Source: Planctomycetia bacterium
GTDB lineage: Bacteria > Planctomycetota > Planctomycetia > Pirellulales > UBA1268
DNA: 52,012 nucleotides
Assembly: GCA_021414115.1 (NCBI GenBank)
Contig: JAIOPD010000131.1
Span: forward strand, 1-52,012
Reading direction: 5' to 3'
Shown here in pieces: positions 30,022-37,460 of the stretch. A program made the position numbers and the translations under genes. Under the pieces are notes generated by a model. The model did no database searches. It saw only the letters and a list, made by a program, of their open reading frames with translations, and was not told the DNA's origin. Each line of letters starts with the position of its first letter. Within the stretch, counting starts at the first letter, position 1.

Positions 30022-30855
30022 GTGAGCGGCTATTCCGACACAACACTCCCGACCTACGCCCGCCCGCCTGTAGCAGAGGTGGTGGTCGGAATGCAGTTCG
30101 ATCGCCTACCTCCGCTAAGCAATGCACTGCTGGGGGGCTTTTGGAAGTCACTGCCACAGACCGATTGGCCCGCGGCGTACGACGCCCCGTTTGTTCCTGC
30201 TCAGTTTGAGGTCTTTACGAGAAGCACTCGCTGGCTGGAAGGCCCAAGACTTCAGCTGTCATCGAGCCCGCAGTGCCGGATTCAGATCCGACACGCCACG
30301 CAGGATCGTATGATTCAGGTCCAAAATGGCCGACTGTATTTCAACTGGCAGAAGAAGCCAGGCCAGGAGTATCCGCGGTTCGAGGAGGTGATCGACGGTT
30401 TTGTTTACGCTTCATCGGCGTTTGCAGACTTCCTTGCCACGGCGAACGTAGGGCCAGTGAAGCCGAACCATTGGGAAGTGACGTACGTGAATCGCATTCC
30501 CAGGAATACGGTTTGGGCAACGCCTGCCGACTGGGATTTTTTTTCTTTGCTCCCGCGCATCCCGTCGATCGAAAACGTGGTCATGGGCGAGAGCTTCTCT
30601 GGTGAATGGACTTTTGAGATCCCCAGGAACCTGGGGCGTCTGCATGTTCGCTGGGACACGCTCTCCCAAGCGAGGCCCGACGATAGTTCCGACGCAATAC
30701 GCCTTACGTTGTCCGCGCGTGGCCCCCTCCGAAAAGATACCGATGGGATCGCCGCAGTACTCGAGGGAGCGCAATTGGGCAGGAAAGCGATTGTGATCAC
30801 ATTTAGGAATCTTATGAGCGATAAAGCGAACACTTTTTGGGGGTTAGAGCAATGA
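30022..30855 (+). CDS. TIGR04255-like protein, first gene of an unknown three-gene cassette
   Basis: The 277-aa protein starts with GTG and soon shows YARPPVAEVVVGMQF, the N-terminal hallmark of TIGR04255, a sporadically distributed bacterial family of unknown function. Later segments include PNHWEVTYVNRI and LGRLHVRWDT. There is no signal peptide or membrane segment. It ends in ATGA with the next gene, so the two are translationally coupled. It lies 215 nt after the restriction-methyltransferase. The family assignment rests on the N-terminal motif and length. Confidence 0.72.
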   Translation: MSGYSDTTLPTYARPPVAEVVVGMQFDRLPPLSNALLGGFWKSLPQTDWPAAYDAPFVPAQFEVFTRSTRWLEGPRLQLSSSPQCRIQIRHATQDRMIQVQNGRLYFNWQKKPGQEYPRFEEVIDGFVYASSAFADFLATANVGPVKPNHWEVTYVNRIPRNTVWATPADWDFFSLLPRIPSIENVVMGESFSGEWTFEIPRNLGRLHVRWDTLSQARPDDSSDAIRLTLSARGPLRKDTDGIAAVLEGAQLGRKAIVITFRNLMSDKANTFWGLEQ

Positions 30856-31268
30856 GTCCAAACGCCATCGCCGCTCGGATTCAGGCGGAAAACGCAGAGT
30901 ATTTCCCGACTGACAACGACATTGAGGTGCAACCATCATTCGGCGATCAGCCCGAGTGGAAGCAGACCTGGAACGAATACATTTCACGGCTCTTGTCTTG
31001 GAATCAGGCCTCGCTTCAGCAAGAGCCCGATGACGAGGAGTGCGCCCGGCCTACTGGACTTGTTATTCGTCTTGCGCTAGACGAAGCAGAGCGTCTCCGT
31101 GACGCGGGGTTGCCCCCGCCAACGGGTCTAATTCAAGACGCCAATGGAGGCGTCATTCTCGAACGAAAAGACGGCACCGAAACCGAGCGACTGCACATCT
31201 GGGACGATGGCGAAATCGACTATCGCTATTACGAGCACGGTCGAGTTGTTCACAGACACGCGATTTGA
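30852..31268 (+). CDS. hypothetical protein, second gene of the cassette
   Basis: This 138-aa acidic protein has no family I recognise. It starts with the ATG in the ATGA overlap with the TIGR04255-like gene (MSPNAIAARIQAENAEYF). The C-terminal part is a run of beta-strand-like segments, GGVILERKDGTETERLHIWD followed by DGEIDYRYYEHGRVVHR. A conserved LDEAERLRDAGLPPPTG helix precedes it. The coupling implies equimolar production with its partner. Its small size and acidity would suit an antitoxin or an adaptor, but that is inference. Confidence 0.7.
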   Translation: MSPNAIAARIQAENAEYFPTDNDIEVQPSFGDQPEWKQTWNEYISRLLSWNQASLQQEPDDEECARPTGLVIRLALDEAERLRDAGLPPPTGLIQDANGGVILERKDGTETERLHIWDDGEIDYRYYEHGRVVHRHAI

Positions 31269-31288
31269 TTTAAATCAGGGTCGGAATC

Positions 31289-31765
31289 GTGTTCGTAGTC
31301 GAGAGTAACTCTGCTGATGCCGAGAAGCCATTTGGCATCGAGGAAATCACCGATGATGAGAAAATCTATCGGCGAATACCCGTATCGCGGAGATGGGTTG
31401 ATGCGACAACTCGGTGCATCGACCCGCAGGCCTTCGCGCCCGATCGAAAGCGGGATATTACCGGGTTGTCTGTAGTTCGGGCGGCTCACGCAACCCCGGA
31501 ACAGGCAGCAAAGGGAGCCTCCCGACAAGGCTACTATGTAGCTGAACTAGACGTTGGAGCGGTACGCGCAGCTGAAATCAGCGTCGTACACAGGCCGCAA
31601 ACGTCGGAGGGCTACGACCGAGCGCACGCGGAACTCCCAGACTTAAATGCTGCCAACTACAAGGACGAACTTACAGACGAACGGCAGAATAAGCTTGCGC
31701 AGCTAGTGAATGCCGATTCATCCGCACGAGTGCTCGGCCCATTCCATACGTCTGCGACGCTGTGA
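31289..31765 (+). CDS. hypothetical protein, third gene of the cassette
   Basis: The 158-aa protein starts with GTG at 31289, 20 nt after the preceding stop. Conserved-looking segments are EKIYRRIPVSRRWVDATT, PQAFAPDRKRDITGLSVVRA, SRQGYYVAELDV and HAELPDLNAANY. The combination of a YRR start, a GLSV(x)RA strand and late HAELPD residues looks like a compact enzyme-like fold, but I cannot name the family. It could be the effector of the cassette. No transmembrane segment is seen. Confidence 0.65.
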   Translation: MFVVESNSADAEKPFGIEEITDDEKIYRRIPVSRRWVDATTRCIDPQAFAPDRKRDITGLSVVRAAHATPEQAAKGASRQGYYVAELDVGAVRAAEISVVHRPQTSEGYDRAHAELPDLNAANYKDELTDERQNKLAQLVNADSSARVLGPFHTSATL

Positions 31766-31946
31766 CCTTCGTTGACTCGGGCATGGAGAACGTGCCGTTG
31801 TCGTGGCGGGTTCAAATCCCGATGGCGACGCGAGAGGGTGCCGATCAATCGGGGTATCATTTGATAGCATTCGCAGGTTAAATGCCGCTGAACGAAATTT
31901 GGCCTCGCAGCGAAGCGGCGACCCCAGAGAGACACGGATCTTTCAG

Positions 31947-33137
31947 ATGGGCGAGCGCTATTGGTGGCAGGACGAAAATGACCGGCCGATCCGCGCCATC
32001 GACAGCCGATCCCACGAAGGGATTGCGTATATGAACTGGTGCCTCCGGCAAAAGCCTGTGAATCCGCAGCCCAATGCCGTCGAGCGATTGCTGGCGCGGG
32101 CGGAGGAGGTTGTCGGTCTCTTCGAAGCCATATTCGGGCGACTAGCCGGCGACGCTAATCCGCTCGAAGCCGAGAGCCTCTCAAAGCTGGTTGCGACGTA
32201 TGCGTTTGCCGACTTCTTTGCGCCGAATGAACGAGAGGACGGCCCTTCTCAATATCGCGAAGTGTTGACCGATGACCGCCTTCAGCTGATGGAGCGGTGG
32301 GAAAGCGACGGCGCTCTACACCTTGCAGTCGAGCGGACGCTCGCAGAGAACGCGACCAAGGGGAAGCACCACGGCCGCGGGATCGACCTCACCCCGGATG
32401 CGATCGTGGCGTACTGCGACATCCTTTCCGCCCGGGAGTCGTTGCTTGATGGAGATCAGTGGGTATCGCTCGTCCAGAACGTGATTCAGGACTCCGCTGC
32501 ATGGGGGCACCACGAGGGCCGCATCGGTGAACTGGCTCGCGCCGTCCGGGCTGCCGTGCAGCCCCTTGGTGGGTTCGCCCCCAAGCCAGCCGCCCGCCAC
32601 ATAACCAGATCCGAATGCCGCGACGGATGGGAGGGCTTGAAGGCGCCTTTGCGGGCTGCGATCGATGAACTCCGGCTTTACGCAAAGCCACCCCGGCCAG
32701 CCGAGGCGGCCGGAACCGTTGTCGCTCTCCCACGGGAGCCTGCGGCTGCGGAAGTGTCCGCGACCATCACGGCGCCCTCCGACCAGGGCCTCCCGCCGGA
32801 CAGCAGGGCCGCGCGCCGGAAACGCAGCAAACCGAAGGGTGCCGCACGACACCTGCTTGTGGCCAAACTCAACGAGCACCATCACTACGACGATGGACGC
32901 TCTTTGAACTTGGAGCCGATCGGCAACAACGCAATCGCGAGTCTGGTCCGTATCGACAAATCAACAGCCTCCGATTTCTTCACGAAAGAGTTTGGGAGTT
33001 ACGACAATTACTGCCGGACCTGCGCGGACCCCGCGGCGCTGACGGCGGCTCTCCGGCTCCTGAACGGGGAAGTGAAACCCCGCGATCTTTACGGCCGTTC
33101 CCCGCCGGGCGAGGGTGTCCGGCCCGACGACGCGTAG
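31947..33137 (+). CDS. hypothetical protein with C-terminal HTH-like region
   Basis: This 396-aa protein begins MGERYWWQDENDRPIRAID. The middle is mostly helical with no recognised domain; a Pro/Ala-rich linker (about residues 262-310) follows. The C-terminal part contains NNAIASLVRIDKSTASDFFT and FGSYDNYCRTC, which resembles a helix-turn-helix of the kind that ends several planctomycete island proteins. I chose 31947 because in-frame codons further upstream cross a tRNA-like fragment near 31801-31830. The position just before the excisionase and primase genes suggests a role in element control or replication. Confidence 0.6.
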   Translation: MGERYWWQDENDRPIRAIDSRSHEGIAYMNWCLRQKPVNPQPNAVERLLARAEEVVGLFEAIFGRLAGDANPLEAESLSKLVATYAFADFFAPNEREDGPSQYREVLTDDRLQLMERWESDGALHLAVERTLAENATKGKHHGRGIDLTPDAIVAYCDILSARESLLDGDQWVSLVQNVIQDSAAWGHHEGRIGELARAVRAAVQPLGGFAPKPAARHITRSECRDGWEGLKAPLRAAIDELRLYAKPPRPAEAAGTVVALPREPAAAEVSATITAPSDQGLPPDSRAARRKRSKPKGAARHLLVAKLNEHHHYDDGRSLNLEPIGNNAIASLVRIDKSTASDFFTKEFGSYDNYCRTCADPAALTAALRLLNGEVKPRDLYGRSPPGEGVRPDDA

Positions 33138-33158
33138 AGGCCCGCCGACTGTTGGATT

Positions 33159-33307
33159 GTTGGGCATCAGATACCCAACACCCCTGCGGCCTGCCGCTTG
33201 TTGCGAGCCGCTGTTTTTCCGTGCGTTTTGCTGCCGTTGGGCAACTGTTGGGCAAAAAAAGCCCAACGCCACCGCCACTTGTAGGGCCGCATAGGAGCGG
33301 CTCGCAA
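33159..33307. promoter_or_regulatory. nest of inverted repeats upstream of the HTH and primase genes (possible origin/operator)
   Basis: Three structures fall in 150 bp. A gttgggc arm pairs with acccaac at 33159-33179. A hairpin GTTGGGC-A7-GCCCAAC lies at 33247-33267, with another gttgggca direct copy at 33236-33243. A perfect 12-bp inverted repeat TTGCGAGCCGCT (33201-33212) and AGCGGCTCGCAA (33296-33307) encloses them. The density and the position before a primase-helicase fit an origin or an operator. Confidence 0.5.
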
Positions 33308-33323
33308 CGCGGAGGCAAACGCA

Positions 33324-33524
33324 ATGACGACGAAGTTATCTCTCCGGCCGCGTGAAGCGGCCCGCGCCCTCGGGGTCTCCGAGCGGTGGCTTTGGGAAAA
33401 GACGAAGACAGGGGAGATCCCCTGCCTGAAGGCAGGCCGATGCACGCTCTACCCCGTCGCCATGCTCGAGGAGTGGCTGCGCAGCCGAGCGGCCCGCCAG
33501 CAGGAAGGCGGTGAGCAGTCATGA
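33324..33524 (+). CDS. small helix-turn-helix protein, excisionase/AlpA-like
   Basis: The 66-aa protein reads MTTKLSLRPREAARALGVSE, then RWLWEKTKTGEIPCLKAG and TLYPVAMLEEWLRSRAA. This is the MerR-like winged HTH found in excisionases and AlpA regulators (sequence pattern REAA..LGVS...l......g.IP....g....y....l..wl). Such proteins bend DNA at attachment sites and favour excision. It is coupled to the primase gene through an ATGA at 33521. Confidence 0.82.
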   Translation: MTTKLSLRPREAARALGVSERWLWEKTKTGEIPCLKAGRCTLYPVAMLEEWLRSRAARQQEGGEQS

Positions 33525-35557
33525 GCCACGACCCCGTCAACCTCGTGCTGACGCGCCTGCGGGAGCGGGGCCACGAGCCCCGCCAGGCCGGCAGCGGCTG
33601 GACCTCGACATGCCCTGCCCACGCGGACACCAGCCCGTCCCTATCGGTCGGCGTCGGCGACAACGGCAACGCGGTGATCCACTGCCATGCCGGCTGCGAC
33701 CTCGGCTCCATCGTGGCCGCCTTGCGGCTCGAAAAGAGAGAGTTGTTCGCCGACGGAACCACCCCGCCCGCGCCGCGCCAGAGGATCCGACGGCCGCCGC
33801 GGGCGTTTCCAACCTGGGAGACGGCCGCGGAGTCGGTTTCCCAGGGCCGTGGCCGACCAGCCATGACGTGGGAATACCGTGACGCCCACGACACCGCGGT
33901 GGCCATCGTCTGCCGCTGGAACCTTCCGGACGGAAAGAAGGACATCCGGCCCGTGTCGCGCCAACCGGACGGCACCTGGGCCGCTGTGGGCATGCAGGAG
34001 CCCCGCCCGCTGTATCGCCTTCCGGAACTTGCCCGCGCCGAAACGGTCTACGTCTGCGAAGGCGAGAAGGCTGCCGACGCGCTCCGGAGCCTGGGGCTTA
34101 CGGCGACCACGAGCAGTTTCGGTGCGAAAAGCGCCCGCAAGACCGACTGGGCGGCGCTGGCCGGCAAGAGCGTCGTGATCGTTCCTGACCACGACGACGA
34201 GGGCGCGGTCTACGCCGCCGACGTGCTCCGGCTCGCCACCGACGCCGGTGCCAAGAGCGTGGTGATCGTGCGGCTCGCCGACATCTGGCACGGGATCGAG
34301 CCGGGCGACGACGCGTATGACTGGATCGAGGGCCACGACGCCGCCGACCCCGCGGATCTCGTGTCGATGCTCCAACAGCTTGCCGTCAACCCTCGCCAGG
34401 CCGCCCCGACGGAAGGTCCGGTGCTCGTGTGCATGGCATCTGTCCTGCCGCGGGACGTTCGCTGGCTGTGGCCAGGCCGGGTGCCGCTGGGGCGGCTAAC
34501 GCTACTCGTGGGCCGGCCGAAGGAAGGCAAGTCGTTCTTGACCACCGACATGGCCTCGCGGGTAACGACCGGCACGCCGTGGCCAGATGGAACTGACTGC
34601 CCCAAAGGTGCGGTGATTTTCATCTCCGCAGAGGACGACCCAGCCGACACGATTCGGCCGCGGCTGGACGCCCACTATGCAGATCCCTCGCGTGTTCACC
34701 TGCTGAGCGCCGTCAGGCTCGTCAACGACAAAGGCAAGCCCGAGGAAGTGATGTTTACGCTCGCGGATGCCGCCGCCCTGGAGGCGGCAATCGCTGCGGT
34801 CCCGGATTGCAGGCTCGTGGTGATCGACCCTGTCGGCAGCTTCCTCGGCGGCCGGACGGATGCCCATCGAGACAACGAGGTCCGGGCGGTACTGGCTCCC
34901 GTGGCGCGGCTGGCCGAGAAATACGACACGGCCGTCCTGGTCGTGTGTCACACGCGGAAAGCGGCCGGTACGAACGCCGACGAGCAGACTCTTGGTTCCC
35001 GCGGGTTTGTCGGCATCGCCCGCGCCGTGTGGCACATGAGTCGTGATCGCGAGAATAAGTCGCGACGGCTCCTCCTGCCCGGCGGGCAAAATCTGGCGGG
35101 TGAGCCGACGGGCCTGGCGTTCACGATCAGCGGCGAGCCCGCGCGACTTTCCTGGGAGCGGGAGCCCGTGGCGATGACGGCCGACGATGCCTTGACCGGC
35201 GAGCGCCGCGCCGGCGGAAAGGCTTCTCGCTCGAAACCCGGCCCTGCGCCCCAGCGGCGCGACGAGGCCGCGGTCTGGCTATCCGGCATTCTCGCTACCG
35301 GCCCCCGGCCGGCCGCCGACCTCATCGAATCGTGGACGAACGGCGAGGGCGGCTCCAAGAAAACGCTGGTGCGTGCGAAGCAGAGCCTCGGGGTCGAGGC
35401 GTATCGCCCCAACAACCCCGGCCCGTGGTGGTGGAAGCTCCCGCCCGAAGGCGACGCGACTGAGATTCAGGAGCCCACCGAGCCGGGAGCAACGCGGCAC
35501 GGCCCTCTGGACTTCCTGGGCAAAACTCCGGGGTTGTACGCGTTTCCGGAATCCTGA
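33521..35557 (+). CDS. primase-helicase (CHC2-like zinc, Toprim and RepA-like ATPase)
   Basis: The 678-aa protein combines priming and unwinding functions for autonomous replication of the element. The N-terminal zinc region holds CPAH and HCHAGC. The Toprim domain has YVCEGEKAADAL (about residues 182-193) and the metal site VIVPDHDDEGAVY. The RecA/AAA_25 ATPase follows, with Walker A LLVGRPKEGKSFL (about residue 327) and Walker B RLVVIDPVGSFLGG, plus VLVVCHTRKAA. A basic C-terminal region ends LYAFPES. It shares a 4-nt overlap with the HTH gene. This domain set is typical of satellite-like elements and phages. Confidence 0.87.
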   Translation: MSHDPVNLVLTRLRERGHEPRQAGSGWTSTCPAHADTSPSLSVGVGDNGNAVIHCHAGCDLGSIVAALRLEKRELFADGTTPPAPRQRIRRPPRAFPTWETAAESVSQGRGRPAMTWEYRDAHDTAVAIVCRWNLPDGKKDIRPVSRQPDGTWAAVGMQEPRPLYRLPELARAETVYVCEGEKAADALRSLGLTATTSSFGAKSARKTDWAALAGKSVVIVPDHDDEGAVYAADVLRLATDAGAKSVVIVRLADIWHGIEPGDDAYDWIEGHDAADPADLVSMLQQLAVNPRQAAPTEGPVLVCMASVLPRDVRWLWPGRVPLGRLTLLVGRPKEGKSFLTTDMASRVTTGTPWPDGTDCPKGAVIFISAEDDPADTIRPRLDAHYADPSRVHLLSAVRLVNDKGKPEEVMFTLADAAALEAAIAAVPDCRLVVIDPVGSFLGGRTDAHRDNEVRAVLAPVARLAEKYDTAVLVVCHTRKAAGTNADEQTLGSRGFVGIARAVWHMSRDRENKSRRLLLPGGQNLAGEPTGLAFTISGEPARLSWEREPVAMTADDALTGERRAGGKASRSKPGPAPQRRDEAAVWLSGILATGPRPAADLIESWTNGEGGSKKTLVRAKQSLGVEAYRPNNPGPWWWKLPPEGDATEIQEPTEPGATRHGPLDFLGKTPGLYAFPES

Positions 35558-35647
35558 GGCCCCACATGACCACGTTCTTGAAACCCGGCCACCTGCAATG
35601 GCCGCTCCGCCGGTAGAGTGGCGAATCAAATCCGCGAGGACACACGC

Positions 35648-37066
35648 ATGGCATCACTCATCAAAGACCCCAACGGCTCGTTTCGCATCGAGGTTGTAGT
35701 CCCCGACGGCAGCCGCAAACGCATCCGGCTCGGCAAGCTGCCGGTGAAGACCGCCGAATCGTGGCACCGCCGCGTCGAGGCCCTGGTGAGCGATCTCGCG
35801 GCCGGGGAGCCTCATGGCCGTGACCTCGCGTCCTGGCTGGCAGAACTCCCCCTCAAGCTCCACGAGCGGCTGGTGAAGGCCGGTCTCGCAGATCGGCGCG
35901 CGGCAACCACAACCGTGACCGTGAGGCCGTTCCTGGCGGCGTGGCTTGAAGCGAGGAAACCGGAATACAAGGTGGCGAGCGTCCGGGCCTGGCAGCAGGT
36001 CGTTGACGGACTGACGGAGTTTCTGGGAACCGCCTATCCGATCGCCGAGGTGACTCCCGAAAAAGCCGAGGAGTTTCGGCAACGCATGATCGGCGATGGT
36101 CTGCGGGCCACCACGATCCACAAGCGGCTCCAGCACGCGCGGCTGATGTTTGACCACGCCAAGCGAAAGAAACTCCTGGCCGAGAACCCCTTTGAATACG
36201 TCCGCCATCGGCCCGGGGACGCCTCCGAGCGACGGGCCTACGTCGAGGCAGCGGACGTGCGCCGGGTGATCGACCACGCCCCGAATCAAGACTGGCGGCT
36301 TTTGATCGCCCTCTCGCGTTTCGCGGGCTTGCGCGTGCCGAGCGAGGCCATGAGCCTGCGGTGGCAGGACATCGACTGGGATCGCGGCCGAATCACGGTT
36401 CCCTGCCCGAAACTCGAGCACCTGGCCGGCAGGGGCTACCGCGTGATCCCGCTCTTTGCCGACGTGCGGCCGTATCTCGAGGAGGCATGGGATCAAGCGC
36501 CGGAGGGTGCGGAGTACGTCTTCGCCGAGGAGTACCGTCGTCGCGCCCACGGCAAGCACGGGTGGGCCGGCTGCAACCTGCGCTCGACGCTCGAAAAGAT
36601 CATCAAGCGGGCCAAGGTGTCGCAGTGGACGCGGCTCTGGCATTCAATGCGGGCCAGCTGCGAAACCGACCTGGCCCGCGAGTACCCGCTCGCCGTGGTC
36701 GCCAAGTGGCTGGGCAACACGGCCGCCGTCGCGATGAGGCACTACGTGGATGTCACCGATGCCGACTTCGAGCGTGCCGCTGTCGCCGGCAGCAAACAGG
36801 CGCACAAAGCGGCGCAGCAAGTTCCCGCGAGTCGGTGTTTTGACTCGCAGGCCGAATCGTCCGCGCATGAAAAAGCCCCGGCTGTGCGGGGTCTCGCAGC
36901 ATCCTGCGATCCCCTGCACAACCGGGGCATGGAGGCGAGGGGAGTCGAACCCCTGTCCCGTGATGTTTCAGCACGAACGTCTACGTGTGTGTCCGGTCAA
37001 CTTGAGTCTCGCCCGCGCGTCCCCGGCCGACAGGGTGCGTCACGGGCCAGCCCGGAACTTTTTTAG
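35648..37066 (+). CDS. int: tyrosine site-specific integrase, reading across attR into antisense ssrA
   Basis: The 472-aa recombinase integrates the element into ssrA. An N-terminal arm-binding part is followed by a SAM-like core-binding domain (PEYKVASVRAWQQVVDGLTE). Catalytic residues visible are Arg in RFAGLRVPSEAMSLRW, Lys near PCPKLEH, His-x2-Arg in LWHSMRASCETDL, and the Tyr nucleophile in AVAMRHYVDV; the second His position appears as Asn (WLGNTAAV), a tolerated variant. The ATG at 35648 follows GAGGACACACGC. The last 39 codons, from MEARGVE at 36929, lie on attR and antisense tmRNA. In the excised circle the tail would be different (62 codons from 24969, total 496 aa). The tail before att encodes the ssrA terminator hairpin on the other strand. 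Confidence 0.9.
   Translation: MASLIKDPNGSFRIEVVVPDGSRKRIRLGKLPVKTAESWHRRVEALVSDLAAGEPHGRDLASWLAELPLKLHERLVKAGLADRRAATTTVTVRPFLAAWLEARKPEYKVASVRAWQQVVDGLTEFLGTAYPIAEVTPEKAEEFRQRMIGDGLRATTIHKRLQHARLMFDHAKRKKLLAENPFEYVRHRPGDASERRAYVEAADVRRVIDHAPNQDWRLLIALSRFAGLRVPSEAMSLRWQDIDWDRGRITVPCPKLEHLAGRGYRVIPLFADVRPYLEEAWDQAPEGAEYVFAEEYRRRAHGKHGWAGCNLRSTLEKIIKRAKVSQWTRLWHSMRASCETDLAREYPLAVVAKWLGNTAAVAMRHYVDVTDADFERAAVAGSKQAHKAAQQVPASRCFDSQAESSAHEKAPAVRGLAASCDPLHNRGMEARGVEPLSRDVSARTSTCVSGQLESRPRVPGRQGASRASPELF
36870..36928 (-). terminator. Rho-independent terminator of ssrA, supplied by the island
   Basis: Read on minus, GCCCCGG..TGTGC.GGGG is followed by a GCAGGATGCTGC centre and the returning CCCC.GCACA.CCGGGGC arm, then TTTTT. 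The stem is very long and starts 1 nt after the tmRNA 3' end. All of it lies on the island side of attR, within the integrase C-terminal codons. Confidence 0.85.
36930..36949. promoter_or_regulatory. attR: attR (ssrA 3' end)
   Basis: The 20 bp here complete the T-arm and acceptor of tmRNA and match attL at 24949-24968 exactly. The mature tmRNA 3' end (discriminator A) is at 36930. Confidence 0.9.
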
Positions 37067-37267
37067 CCCCGCCTGTACCAGGCGGTGAGACGGGGCGAGT
37101 CGGATTTGGCGACCGATTGGGAGGCCCTTCCGACTGGGGCCATCGCTCGGGGTTGCTTAGTTAAGCAGCCAGAGAAAACTGAGCTTCGGCAATTGAAGCT
37201 TGGTCGACTTTTAACGTGGCCAGCCGACCAACCACGACACGCAATCCGGTTCCGCTGAAAAACCCCC
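36930..37267 (-). ncRNA. ssrA: transfer-messenger RNA (tmRNA)
   Basis: tmRNA rescues stalled ribosomes and tags the nascent protein. On minus the 3' end reads GGGACAGGGGTTCGACTCCC then CTCGCCTCCA, a tRNA T-arm and acceptor. The tag reading frame ends AEAQFSLAA followed by TAA (stop at 37163-37161). Resumption could be at GCC (tag AEAQFSLAA, from 37190), or further up at the GAC following AAAAGTC, which would give DQASIAEAQFSLAA (from 37205). The 5' end is placed at the GGGGG near 37267, which can pair with the acceptor in six of seven positions; this boundary is approximate. No CCA is encoded after the discriminator A. Confidence 0.85.
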
Positions 37268-37371
37268 TTTCCAGGGTGAACAGACACTGTCGAGGATCCA
37301 TACTGAAGAAGAGTCCGGCCACCGGCAACCGCCGGGGCAACCCGCCACGCCAGCATTCCCTTTCCCAAACG

Positions 37372-37401
37372 TTGACGCTCATCCCATGTCACTCGTAGTC
37401 T
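37372..37401 (+). promoter_or_regulatory. possible promoter of the DUF1573 gene
   Basis: TTGACG (37372-37377), an 18-bp spacer and TAGTCT (37396-37401) form a sigma70-like pair. Transcription would start near 37408, downstream of the ATG at 37386, which supports the ATG at 37461 as the true start. Confidence 0.45.
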
Positions 37402-37460
37402 TTTCCCGGGCGAAGTGGGCCGGTTTCTCGGCCGCCGCCTTCTCTTGCGTGGGCACCGCC

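Larger units (their letters stand above)
24949..36949. mobile_element. integrated genomic island in the 3' end of ssrA (tmRNA)
   Basis: The island is bounded by a perfect 20-bp direct repeat, tggaggcgaggggagtcgaa, at 24949-24968 and 36930-36949. The right copy is the 3' end of the tmRNA gene, the left is a displaced duplicate. Inside lie, in order: a hairpin-rich leader, an FRG protein, a frameshifted restriction-methyltransferase, a three-gene unknown cassette, an HTH-like protein, an excisionase-like HTH, a primase-helicase and a tyrosine integrase adjacent to the right site. All genes are on plus. The content and target are typical of tyrosine-recombinase islands. It lacks phage structural and conjugation genes, so it is probably a satellite-like or mobilisable defence island. 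Confidence 0.9.

Noticed and set aside
31801-31830. tRNA T-arm-like sequence (ggcgggttcaaatcccga)
   Set aside because: No acceptor, D-arm or anticodon stem could be built around it. It may be a fragment of an old attachment site, but it is not a tRNA gene.
37161-37382. Minus-strand open frame of 73 codons ending in AEAQFSLAA
   Set aside because: Only its end is translated, as the tmRNA tag; the upstream part lies in the tmRNA 5' domain and promoter region.
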